Shown here one piece after another: positions 8,947 through 16,558 of a DNA stretch of 64,000 nucleotides. The notes beneath the pieces were generated by a model, which saw nothing but the letters and a program-made list of their open reading frames with translations, searched no databases and was not told the origin of the DNA. This DNA comes from an uncultured Tateyamaria sp. (GTDB lineage Bacteria; Pseudomonadota; Alphaproteobacteria; Rhodobacterales; Rhodobacteraceae): contig NZ_CANNDS010000005.1 of assembly GCF_947503415.1 (NCBI RefSeq), positions 247,165 to 311,164 on the forward strand. Direction: 5' to 3'. Position 1 is the first letter of the stretch. Every line of letters starts with the position of its first letter. A program made the position numbers and the translations under genes.

Positions 8947-10142
8947 TCCGCAGCCACGAGAGGCACGGGCTTTAACTGTGGAAAGGCGGTCAGGATCATG
9001 TCGCTCAGGTACACTTCCGGCCGGGTCAGCGCGTCCGTCACCGGAATGCCGAGATCGCGTGAAAGGCTGTTGATTGCATGACCGACCTCGCCGTCCGTCA
9101 TCGCCTCGTGATTGAGCGTGATACCAATCACCCGTGTGTCGGCAAAAGCTTCGATGAGGACAATCTCGCTTTTCGGCTCGGGCATCGGCATGGTGGGAAA
9201 GTCGCATCGATGGGCACGCTTCGGCGCATGTTGAAGAACGACGGCATGCGGCTGGCTGCCGCGCAGAATGAAAGCCGACGTGCAAAAGGCCGGATGGCTG
9301 AGCGCGCCTTGTCCTTCGATCAGGATGACATCCGGGTCTTCACCCTCAGACGCCGCGACAATCACACGTTCAAGTTCCCCGCAGCAAAACTGCGGTGGCA
9401 CGGCGTCCATGGCGATCCCGTATTTTGCGCCCTGCATAAGTCCCGTCTGGCCGGTGCCGACGAGGACGGTCTTGATACCACGCGCGTTCAGTTCCCTGGC
9501 CAGAATGGTCGCCGTCGTCCGCTTGCCAATTGCACAATCCGTTCCGAGTACGGCAATGCGGATTGCCTTCCCCTCGGACACGCTTCCGTCAAACAGACGC
9601 ATGTCCTTGCTTGGTCGGGGTTTGCGAATATCTCGGATCGTAACGTTGGCCGCATCAGCGGCGTTTGAAATCTCGGGATCATCGCCAAGGTATTCGTGGA
9701 GACCGCTGACGATGTTCATGCCGAGCGCGATGGCATCCAGCACGATCTCTCGATCAGTAGGTGACATCTTCCCTGTAGAGGGGGCCATCCCATAGATCAG
9801 CGTGTCTGGGATACTTGCTTCACGCGCAACCGCAGCCTCAATATCTTCAAGGATGGGGATGCCGTTACTCACATTGTCCAGCACTTGCCCGCTGTCGCGC
9901 CCTTCAAGTCTGCTGTCTATGACCGAAAGAATGCGGTAGGCTTGGCTGTGACGGACAAGCCCGTTTGCGGTTTTCCCGTCGATCTGCCCGAAGTTCCCCT
10001 CGCAATAGACAATCGCTGTGGGCACCCCTTTTGTTACTTCTTTGCTGGTGTGAGATCGACGGGACGCGGACAGGTCAGGCGGGGCTTGCGGCCCCATCGT
10101 TGACAGCCGTGCCATCGAGTTTTCTACATTGTCCGATTCCAT
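8943..10142 (-). CDS. DUF1611 (DgcN-like) P-loop family protein
   Basis: A 399-residue DUF1611 protein. It has an N-terminal Rossmann-like region and a C-terminal P-loop-NTPase-like domain with GTDCAIGKRTT (residues 200-210), followed by LIEGQGALSHPAF. In marine bacteria a DUF1611 protein, DgcN, is reported as an N-acetyltransferase acting in D-glutamate catabolism beside an epimerase, DgcA. Here the partner is a PLP racemase rather than DgcA, so the substrate may differ. The start at 10142 has AAAGGA at 6 bp. It is the first gene of a two-gene coupled unit. Confidence 0.82.
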   Translation of the reverse strand: MESDNVENSMARLSTMGPQAPPDLSASRRSHTSKEVTKGVPTAIVYCEGNFGQIDGKTANGLVRHSQAYRILSVIDSRLEGRDSGQVLDNVSNGIPILEDIEAAVAREASIPDTLIYGMAPSTGKMSPTDREIVLDAIALGMNIVSGLHEYLGDDPEISNAADAANVTIRDIRKPRPSKDMRLFDGSVSEGKAIRIAVLGTDCAIGKRTTATILARELNARGIKTVLVGTGQTGLMQGAKYGIAMDAVPPQFCCGELERVIVAASEGEDPDVILIEGQGALSHPAFCTSAFILRGSQPHAVVLQHAPKRAHRCDFPTMPMPEPKSEIVLIEAFADTRVIGITLNHEAMTDGEVGHAINSLSRDLGIPVTDALTRPEVYLSDMILTAFPQLKPVPLVAAE

Positions 10143-10231
10143 GATTATTCCTTTGCCAAGCGGGTTTTCCCGGCTCCGATCACATGAAGCGTTCGGGCGG
10201 GTGAGCCGCGTTTCGGTTCTAATTGCGAGCG

Positions 10232-11065
10232 CTAGTCGTTCAGGACGCAACGCCCCTGCGAGCGCTGGAAATTCCTATGGCACTCCCAACCGTTTCCCGA
10301 TCGGTCGAGATGCGCATTTTCGGGGAGGTCGATCTCATTGCACCCGTCGTCGGCCTCTGCAAAGCCGCGATTACACTTCCAGCCTGAGCCATAGCTCGCA
10401 TCGTCGAAATAGGCGTTCTCCGGAACGACGACAGCCTCACAGGTGTCATCGCGTTCGAAATAGCCCCGCTCACATGTCCATGGCTGCCCGTATCCGGACC
10501 CATTCAGAAAGGCGTTTTCAGGAACCGCGATTGCGACGCATGTATCGCCTTCGATCTGGTAGCCACGGTTGCAAAGCCAAGCGGCGCCATAGGAGTCAGC
10601 CGACAGATACGCATTGTCCGGCACAACGACTTCGAGGCAAATGTCGTCGACCTTCATGTAGCCACGAAGGCAGCTCCAGCTCTTTCCCGACGGGTCGAGA
10701 AATCCGCCATCGGGCACGACGACCTCAAGACAAGTCGCGTCATTGACCATCTTGTACCCGTGCAGACACTCCCAGCCTGCGCCATAGGTTCGTTTGGTGG
10801 CATAGGCGTCCTGCGGAACGATGATGGCAAGGCAGGCATCGTCGTCACGCCGGTACCCACGATCACACTCCCATCCCTCGCCATAGCTCTTAGGCTGCGC
10901 ATTCGCAGGCATCGGGGTAGACTGAGATTGGGCGTAAGATGGCGATCCGATCGCGATGAGCGCGACGAAGGCGAGCGCAAGGAACTCCGTGAAAGACACC
11001 GTGGCAAGCACGCCTACGGTGCCCTTGGACGAAACGGGCGAGAATTTGAGGTCACTACGATGCAT
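10232..11065 (-). CDS. secreted cysteine-repeat protein
   Basis: A 277-residue protein with a signal peptide (hydrophobic stretch about residues 26-42, cleavage after SYA). The mature chain is six to seven tandem units of about 35-40 residues, each with a consensus YGxGWxCxRGYxxxDDxCxxVVVPxNAY. The paired cysteines in every unit imply one disulfide per repeat. The start at 11065 lies inside the end of the preceding gene (11-bp overlap), suggesting coupled translation. I know no function; the layout suggests an exported binding or surface protein. Confidence 0.8.
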   Translation of the reverse strand: MHRSDLKFSPVSSKGTVGVLATVSFTEFLALAFVALIAIGSPSYAQSQSTPMPANAQPKSYGEGWECDRGYRRDDDACLAIIVPQDAYATKRTYGAGWECLHGYKMVNDATCLEVVVPDGGFLDPSGKSWSCLRGYMKVDDICLEVVVPDNAYLSADSYGAAWLCNRGYQIEGDTCVAIAVPENAFLNGSGYGQPWTCERGYFERDDTCEAVVVPENAYFDDASYGSGWKCNRGFAEADDGCNEIDLPENAHLDRSGNGWECHRNFQRSQGRCVLND

Positions 11066-11408
11066 CAAGGTCGAGACCTTCGATGCATGCCTGTGCCAGA
11101 TCGCGGTTCGGGCCATCTGATCCGGGCATCGTCGCCCAACCGGTTTCCATGACAGCGTCGCGCCGTTTGAATGACGATGCCTCGCGGATCGTAACCAGCT
11201 TTGCAATGCGTTCATTGTCGGCGCGAGACTTGTCGAGGCAGAAGGGCACGAGCGCCGCGATCACCTCCTCCTGCGCCATATTGTTGGCCATCTCCTCCGC
11301 GCCGCCACCGGTCACCCAGCCGCCCCACGAAAATCCAACGATGCCGACAAACGCTGCGCCAAGGAGCGCGCCGTAGATGCCGGGTTTCAGCCATTCGGGT
11401 GTGGTCAT
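11055..11408 (-). CDS. small single-pass membrane protein, conserved in Rhodobacteraceae
   Basis: A 117-residue protein with one N-terminal transmembrane helix rich in Gly and Ala (residues ~9-33, ending FSWGGWVTGG) and a soluble helical part with two cysteines (PFCLD, QACIEG). The GWATMPG motif near the C-terminus is shared by small proteins I recall in many Rhodobacterales. It overlaps its neighbours on both sides (ATGA upstream, 11 bp downstream), so it belongs to a three-gene unit with the secreted repeat protein. Function unknown. Confidence 0.75.
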   Translation of the reverse strand: MTTPEWLKPGIYGALLGAAFVGIVGFSWGGWVTGGGAEEMANNMAQEEVIAALVPFCLDKSRADNERIAKLVTIREASSFKRRDAVMETGWATMPGSDGPNRDLAQACIEGLDLDAS

Positions 11409-11719
11409 GTCATGTCCTCCTGCGGGGAAAGCGCCGCTTCGCTGTGTTTGTTCGTTTCGGAGAGTGCCCGATCACATGCCATTGCATGTTCCAGATCCTC
11501 CTGTGTGGTCATGTGCATGGTCGTCTGACCCGCATTGCTCCCGCGCCCCTGGACCATCAAGTATGTCCCGGTGCGCCGGTAAGCCTCGAAGCTGAGGCCT
11601 TGTAGGAGCTCTTCCTCGACAAGGATTTCGTACGTTCCTGCCGGAAACTCACGCAGGCTCTCGCCAATCATGAAGTCGTTGGAAAACGTCACCATTGATC
11701 TGGTCGAACGCGAGAGCAT
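11405..11719 (-). CDS. hypothetical protein with FPAGTYEILVEEE motif
   Basis: A 104-residue soluble protein. Its N-terminal FPAGTYEILVEEELLQG followed by a YLMVQG strand parallels the PAGEYDIETEL protein at 6935-7456, suggesting a shared small beta domain. The start at 11719 has GGAG upstream; the longer frame is not needed. It overlaps the following membrane-protein gene by ATGA. The C-terminal half is helical (EDLEHAMACDRALSE). Function unknown. Confidence 0.7.
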   Translation of the reverse strand: MLSRSTRSMVTFSNDFMIGESLREFPAGTYEILVEEELLQGLSFEAYRRTGTYLMVQGRGSNAGQTTMHMTTQEDLEHAMACDRALSETNKHSEAALSPQEDMT

Positions 11720-11961
11720 CCCGGGTCTCCATTGATTAGAATGCTGGACTTTCCGCCGTCGCCAATGTGGCAAGCGTCGAAAGGAACGCCTCGTCACAGC
11801 AAGGCAGCTGCGGGAACACTATCTGAACTGTTGTGGTGCGATGCTGATCGAGGTTAGCCCCCGTCGGGGTCTTTGCTGTCAGGGTGAGAGGAAAAGCCGT
11901 TCCGCGGCTTCAGAAACCTGCGTGCGAGTTATCGAATGATCTTCACGCCGAAAGGAAACCC

Positions 11962-12372
11962 ATGTCCGCCTCAGATGTTCTCCACCCCGATGGCAGCGAC
12001 TACGATGCCTTCCTTTACGCGCAAGTGGGTGAAGACAGAACCGGTGCAGCCGTTACGGTCTTGTCTGCGCTTGCACGCCTTGACCTCGAGCCATGGACTG
12101 AGGCGAGTGAGCTTGCTGGTCTGGGCCGGGAGGGTGCGCAAGTTCGGCTGACAACGCATTTTGAAGCGATTACCGACATTCCGGCGCTGGCGCTAGCAAG
12201 CGAGGGCAAAGCAGCAAAGCTGGTTTCATTGTTGCCATTGCGTGCGTCGCCTCGCGTTCCGAAACCGCTCGAAGCAGGCACCTTTCCGAAACTATCGGTT
12301 TCTTGGACACTGATGGCCTTCGTTGGGGTCGTGGTTCTGGCATGGTTCTACTATCTGGCTCAGACGGGCTAA
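11962..12372 (+). CDS. tail-anchored small membrane protein
   Basis: A 136-residue protein. The first ~110 residues are soluble and mixed alpha/beta (DYDAFLYAQVGEDRTGAAVTVLSALARL); a single hydrophobic helix closes the chain (about residues 112-132, LMAFVGVVVLAWFYYL). The start at 11962 is preceded by AAAGGA. I recognise no family. It is monocistronic and is followed by a strong hairpin. Confidence 0.65.
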   Translation: MSASDVLHPDGSDYDAFLYAQVGEDRTGAAVTVLSALARLDLEPWTEASELAGLGREGAQVRLTTHFEAITDIPALALASEGKAAKLVSLLPLRASPRVPKPLEAGTFPKLSVSWTLMAFVGVVVLAWFYYLAQTG

Positions 12373-12455
12373 CCTGCGTCAGTGCGAAGACACGGAGAAA
12401 CCGGATAGGTGACCCTGTCCACCGAAAGTCATGGTGGCATTTTCCGAGTAGTTCA

Positions 12456-12511
12456 GAGGCGCGGGGCACATGCAGTTCCTCCATAGAACTGCATGTATTT
12501 TGCGCCTCTTT
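12456..12511 (+). terminator. long hairpin, probable terminator
   Basis: Nested perfect arms: outer GAGGCGC / GCGCCTC and inner ACATGCAGTTC / GAACTGCATGT around a 7-nt loop, separated by a 5x5 internal loop, followed by a T-rich run. It lies 84 bp downstream of the tail-anchored protein gene and 31 bp before the next start, so it can end one transcript. The inner arm could also be a protein site. Confidence 0.55.
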
Positions 12512-12541
12512 TTCTCGGACCGTCCAGGAAAGGACATTTCC

Positions 12542-12742
12542 ATGAATGAAGAAAACCAAACCGCGGAAAACCAGACTGTGAAACATATGGCGTCCGTCAA
12601 GGCCGCCTATGACAAGGCCCCCGAAGGCTCCAAGAAAGCCACAGCTTTGAAGCACTACCAAGCCGCCGAAAAGGCCCATGAAGCCGAAAACGACGAAGAG
12701 GCCCACAAGGAACTCAAGGAAGCAAGCCGCGCGTTGATGTGA
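12542..12742 (+). CDS. small charged helical protein
   Basis: A 66-residue acidic and lysine-rich protein, almost wholly helical (ASVKAAYDKAPEGSKKATALKHYQAAEKAHEA), with no membrane segment. The start is preceded by AAAGGA at 8 bp. The helical, Ala/Glu/Lys-rich make-up resembles small abundant stress or nucleoid-type proteins, but no named family was recognised. It sits in a region with a Crp/Fnr regulator and CspA, which suggests regulated expression. Confidence 0.6.
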   Translation: MNEENQTAENQTVKHMASVKAAYDKAPEGSKKATALKHYQAAEKAHEAENDEEAHKELKEASRALM

Positions 12743-12762
12743 TGTCGGCCTCTATGTGACAA

Positions 12763-12799
12763 GACCGCAGGGCCGCCCCCAGCCTGACTGAGGGCGGTC
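12763..12799. terminator. possible bidirectional terminator between convergent genes
   Basis: CCGCCC (12773-12778) pairs with GGGCGG (12792-12797), and alternative outer GACCGC / GCGGTC arms overlap it. It sits between convergent genes ending at 12742 and 12803. The T-tracts are weak on both strands, so the call is tentative. Confidence 0.35.
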
Positions 12800-12802
12800 G
12801 TT

Positions 12803-13534
12803 TCACGGCAACAAAGGCCGCGACTGATCGAGGTAGGCCGGATCGAAATCCGCCAATGCAACCAGCCCCTCGTAGTCATCGAACGTGACAAGCCCGCCCT
12901 GAAACGTGACGAGCCCGCTTTCGCGGAGTTTACGAAGGACGCGGTTGACGTGAATGGCGCTCAACCCCAACGCATCCCCCAGATGATACTGTGTGAGCGG
13001 GCAGGCATAGCCTTGCCTACTTCCCATACCGACGAGTGATAGTCTCACGCCAAGCTCCAGCAGGAAATGCGCCATGCGCGCATCCGCATCGCGCCGCCCC
13101 AGCCCAACCAGATGCTCGACCACCATAGCCTCATCCCGCGACACGGCCCAGAGAATGGCCGTAGCCAGCCGGGGTGTCTCTGCAAAGGCTTGCAGAAGAT
13201 CGCTCACCAGGACTTCCGCAGCTTCGATCTCGACGATTGGCTCAATCCCATGATCGGATGTGTGCAAAAGCACGCTGCGCAGCCCCAGAAAATCCCCCGG
13301 TATCTGGAAATCAACAATCTGCCGCGACCCGTCAGCCTGTATCTTGTAAGAAACGACCCAACCCGCCGCCAAGATGTAAGCAGCCTGCTCTGATTGACCC
13401 TGATGAACCAAGTCGCGACTTGCAGAAAAGGATTTCCTTCTCTGGTGCAAACGCTCAAGAACGGCCAGCTCAGTCTCCGACAGTGCAACAAACGCGGAGA
13501 GCTTTTGGGTGAGTGGACTGGCTTTGATGTTCAT
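12803..13534 (-). CDS. Crp/Fnr-family transcriptional regulator
   Basis: A 243-residue regulator with an N-terminal cyclic-nucleotide-binding-type beta barrel (residues ~25-120, with FSASRDLVHQGQSEQAAYIL and QIVDFQIPGDFLG) and a C-terminal winged helix (about residues 165-225) with LTQYHLGDALGLSAIHVNRVL as recognition region. The Fe-S cysteines of true FNR are absent, so the ligand is unknown; it fits the FixK-like/Crp-like stress regulators frequent in alphaproteobacteria. The start at 13534 is preceded by GGGAGGG. It is divergent from the small gene at 13685. Confidence 0.9.
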   Translation of the reverse strand: MNIKASPLTQKLSAFVALSETELAVLERLHQRRKSFSASRDLVHQGQSEQAAYILAAGWVVSYKIQADGSRQIVDFQIPGDFLGLRSVLLHTSDHGIEPIVEIEAAEVLVSDLLQAFAETPRLATAILWAVSRDEAMVVEHLVGLGRRDADARMAHFLLELGVRLSLVGMGSRQGYACPLTQYHLGDALGLSAIHVNRVLRKLRESGLVTFQGGLVTFDDYEGLVALADFDPAYLDQSRPLLP

Positions 13535-13684
13535 TATCGGTCCCTCCCGAACCGGCGCGTACTCATGGAAGAATTCGGCGCCGAGACTGCTTTCGATCAG
13601 TACGGGATACCAAACTCTTTGTGAGTTTAGGACGATCAAGACCCAACCCGGTCGCAATACAACGAACGAAAGAGGAATGCCCCG

Positions 13685-13921
13685 ATGTCAGACCAACGAG
13701 ACGCCGCAGGCGTGGCCGCCTTTTCGATTTGCGAGGCGCTCCTACTTGCCCTGCAAGATCGCAATCTGCTGCCGGAACGCGAGATCGTGGGGATTCTTCG
13801 GGATGCGGCAGCGACCCACGAGAATGCTCAAGACCCGGAAGACGAGCGCAAATTGCATGGGGCAGCCGCCAAACTGATCAACGAGATCATCATTGGCGGC
13901 AACCTATCGCGACGCTCGTAA
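13685..13921 (+). CDS. small conserved helical protein
   Basis: A 78-residue protein with mostly helical content (FSICEALLLALQDRNLLPEREIVGILRDAAATH). This pattern recurs in short alphaproteobacterial proteins I recall, without known function. The ATG has GAGG upstream. It is divergently placed from the Crp/Fnr gene, sharing a 150-bp promoter region, so it may be its target; that is inference. Confidence 0.65.
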   Translation: MSDQRDAAGVAAFSICEALLLALQDRNLLPEREIVGILRDAAATHENAQDPEDERKLHGAAAKLINEIIIGGNLSRRS

Positions 13922-13998
13922 CGCCGATCCTCTTACGTTGGATAAGAAAAGCCTAAATGCTCAGCCTCTCAACCCGTTTTTGGGTCGGTCGGCTCGGT

Positions 13999-14103
13999 CT
14001 ATGCTTCAGGAGGTCGTTTGGTTGCAGTCTGCGGTTTCGTATCTTTTTCTTGCGAGGCCTTTTTGTCGGCGGCCTCTTTCTTCGCCAAGTCGTTAAACGA
14101 CAT
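13999..14103 (-). CDS. very small MSFNDL-type basic protein
   Basis: A 34-residue, Lys-rich, probably disordered peptide starting MSFNDLAKKEAADKK. The start at 14103 has AAAGGA 8 bp upstream. It resembles the 45-residue gene at 7514-7651 (MSFKDLTTKAAA), and the pair is the main support for both. Function unknown. Confidence 0.55.
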   Translation of the reverse strand: MSFNDLAKKEAADKKASQEKDTKPQTATKRPPEA

Positions 14104-14359
14104 TCTGGCTTTCCTTTTCTGGCTGCCAGGGTATCCGGCAGCTTGTGATCCATAGTGGATCAATGCTCTCTTGGCAAAGGGAACATTGGCCAAAGCACTG
14201 AGTGCACCTTGTAATCCTCCCCGGCAGCCACCACGTTTTATGGGCTACTGACCTCCATTCGACCCTCTGTTTTCCTTCACTGGCTCGCAGCGCTCGACAC
14301 TGTCGTGAGAAGCCGGGCTGCTGCATGTTGTGGGCAGCGATAAAGTAAGGAAAATTCAC

Positions 14360-14566
14360 ATGGCCAATGGCACAGTGAAATGGTTCAACACCACCAAAGG
14401 ATTTGGCTTTATTGCCCCTGAGACAGGTGGGAAAGATGTATTTCTGCACATCTCCGCACTCGAGAAGTCGGGCATGACCACCCTGAACGACGATCAGAAG
14501 GTGACCTTCGACGTCGAGGCCGGCCGTGATGGCCGCGAAAGCGCAACCAACATCGCGCTTGCCTGA
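14360..14566 (+). CDS. cold shock protein, CspA family
   Basis: A 68-residue single-domain cold-shock protein that binds single-stranded RNA and DNA as a chaperone. RNP1 (KGFGFI) and RNP2 (VFLHIS) are intact, and the length is standard. The start at 14360 follows AAGGAAA. The ~160 bp upstream of the gene contain no ORF and could hold the structured 5' leader typical of csp genes, though I cannot fold it here. Confidence 0.93.
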   Translation: MANGTVKWFNTTKGFGFIAPETGGKDVFLHISALEKSGMTTLNDDQKVTFDVEAGRDGRESATNIALA

Positions 14567-14729
14567 TCTTTGCAAGTGGGCGCTCATTTGGAGCGCCCCA
14601 TCGCCCGACGGCCATTTGTTTCTTAGTTTTCTTCCACCGACTAACGCAGCAGTTCCATTGCCCGGATCGGTAACCACCGAACTGGCGCTGCACTGGCGCT
14701 GCGACATGCCATCCTCAGGAGGCCAGCCG

Positions 14730-15410
14730 ATGTCAGACTACACAGCGCCGAACAGATCAGATGCGGGACGTGGCGTCTTCAAGGCTATGTCGAAGAAATC
14801 GAAGGCCAAGTACACCGATAAAGAAGCCCCTATGTCGATCCGCATGGGCGAATATGGCCGATATCAGATCAAGTCCGCTTGTGTCGCGGGCGTATACACG
14901 GCTCGGGCATTCCCAAAGCCGCCGACGAAAGCCCGTGGTTTGATTGCCGAGGCAACCGGTAAGACCGAAGAAGCCGCGATCGCCGCTTTGCATTGCGTCA
15001 TCGATGCGCGTGAAACCCGCAGGAGCGAGGACCGAAGGACAGATCCAAGCACCGGGACGCAGGTACCAACATCCGACGAATACGTGGAGGCCCTCAACAC
15101 TGTAAATCTGACAAAATCGCAAGGCGCCATGTTGATGGCGTTATCGCTGGCGGAAGCGGACGGGCTGACAGAGGAGAGGGTCGCGAATGCGGGCAGTTAC
15201 AAATCCACTGCCTCAGCCAAAAAAGCGCTAGCAAGCGCGGGTCGAATGATTGCTGGATATTTGTCTACAGAGACAGGTTCCAAGGTGCCTTCAACGAGTT
15301 TGGATGGAGTTGCGCTGATTGGATTTTGCAGTGATTCCGGACACGAAGAGAAGCCGGGGAACTGGATTCTGCACCCCGAACTTTGCGCCGCCATCCGGAT
15401 CGCTACTTGA
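14730..15410 (+). CDS. hypothetical protein, 226 aa
   Basis: A soluble 226-residue protein. The middle (EYGRYQIKSACVAGVYTARAFP then GKTEEAAIAALHCVIDARE) looks like a small alpha/beta domain. The C-terminal half (NLTKSQGAMLMALSLAEADGLTEERVANAGSYKS) resembles a helix-turn-helix-like bundle that could bind DNA. The start at 14730 is supported by a perfect AGGAGG; the longer frame overlapping cspA is not needed. No family recognised. Confidence 0.65.
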   Translation: MSDYTAPNRSDAGRGVFKAMSKKSKAKYTDKEAPMSIRMGEYGRYQIKSACVAGVYTARAFPKPPTKARGLIAEATGKTEEAAIAALHCVIDARETRRSEDRRTDPSTGTQVPTSDEYVEALNTVNLTKSQGAMLMALSLAEADGLTEERVANAGSYKSTASAKKALASAGRMIAGYLSTETGSKVPSTSLDGVALIGFCSDSGHEEKPGNWILHPELCAAIRIAT

Positions 15411-15605
15411 GCTAAAAGGGTTGGCCGTCTGAGTGATTACCCACTTGGAGCTGGCAGCCAATTCACCCGACTTTATCTGTTCCGGGATGGTTATGGCGAG
15501 CGGACGTCAAATAGATTTTGGCGGCGCTGGTCATTTTACGTCAAAACTGATGCTTGCAGCTGGTCGGCCCGCAAAGGCGAGCGGCATCAGCCGCTCACCC
15601 AATGC

Positions 15606-16238
15606 CTAAAGGTCAATATTTTCGGCGATGCTCAGCGCATCTTCGAGTTCAACTCCCAAGTAGCGCACCGTGCTGTCGACCTTTGTGTGTCCTAGCAAGA
15701 GCTGAACCGCGCGCAGGTTACCTGTTTTTCGATAGATCTCAGCAGCTTTGGTTCGGCGAAGCGAATGCGTTCCGTATCCGGTTGATTCCAGACCAATTGA
15801 CGACACCCACTCGTGCACCAACCGGCCATATTGACGGGTTGAGATATGCGGGCGATCGTGAAAGCGGCTGGGAAACATGAACGAGCAAGCCAACATTTCG
15901 GGTGATTTGACCCAAGCCAGGACAGTTTCCCTTGTGTTTTCCGTCAGTTCAAACTGAACAGGTCGTTTGGTTTTGCTCTGGATGACCGAAACACGTTCTC
16001 GGACGCGGTCCACTTTGACCAGATCGACCACAGAAAGCCTGACCAGATCACACCCGCGTAGCTTGCTGTCGATGGTCACGTTAAATAGCGCCAGATCGCG
16101 AAGGTTGTTCGCCAGTTCCAGTCGCGCTCGGATCGCCCAAACCTGTTTTGGTAGCAGCGGTCGTTTCTGGCCGACGATCCGCCCCTTGTTCCAGGCTTTA
16201 CGTTTCGGGGTGACAGCAGGAAGTTGGACTCGAGGCAT
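15606..16238 (-). CDS. short tyrosine recombinase / integrase
   Basis: A 210-residue tyrosine recombinase consisting of the catalytic domain only; the N-terminal core-binding domain of XerC/D is missing. Catalytic residues are visible: Arg in KLRGCDLVRL, H-x-x-R in THSLRRTKA, His in LLLGHTKVDSTV and the nucleophile in VRYLGV. The length is like FimB/FimE invertases. The start at 16238 follows AAGGAGG. It flanks the boundary between the stress-gene block and the transfer genes and may have integrated or inverted one of them. Confidence 0.88.
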   Translation of the reverse strand: MPRVQLPAVTPKRKAWNKGRIVGQKRPLLPKQVWAIRARLELANNLRDLALFNVTIDSKLRGCDLVRLSVVDLVKVDRVRERVSVIQSKTKRPVQFELTENTRETVLAWVKSPEMLACSFMFPSRFHDRPHISTRQYGRLVHEWVSSIGLESTGYGTHSLRRTKAAEIYRKTGNLRAVQLLLGHTKVDSTVRYLGVELEDALSIAENIDL

Positions 16239-16558
16239 GATTTGCCCTCCTTGCCGCCCTCCAAACCCACGCATCAGCACCGCGCTGACGTTGGAATGCT
16301 ACTCGCAAACCTGATTGTAACTGATCTGCCGCCCGTGGGTTTGTGCTCCAAACTTAGTAGTAGCCCGGATGAATGGCCGGTTTCACCGCCGCATTCGCGC
16401 GCCAAAATCCAAGTGCCCGCAGCAATTTCCGTGCTGCGTGCGCGCGCAGCGAGGAATCATTATTTCCGCTGTAGGCTCTTTCGGAGCTTTTGCCGCGCTC
16501 GGTTCGAAAGTCAGGTCATTAAATCAATGCATCGGACCACAGCGGTTTCCCATCACTT
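16239..16558. other. gene-free stretch, 320 bp
   Basis: No credible ORF, RNA gene or strong hairpin. Overlapping frames here are shadows of the integrase and coupling-protein genes. It may hold the integrase promoter. Confidence 0.5.

Noticed and set aside
7825..9285. Full 486-aa open frame for the racemase
   Set aside because: Residues before MTSPRVEIDL are low-complexity, Arg/His/Cys-rich translation of the overlapping DUF1611 gene; the ATG at 8946 fits family length.
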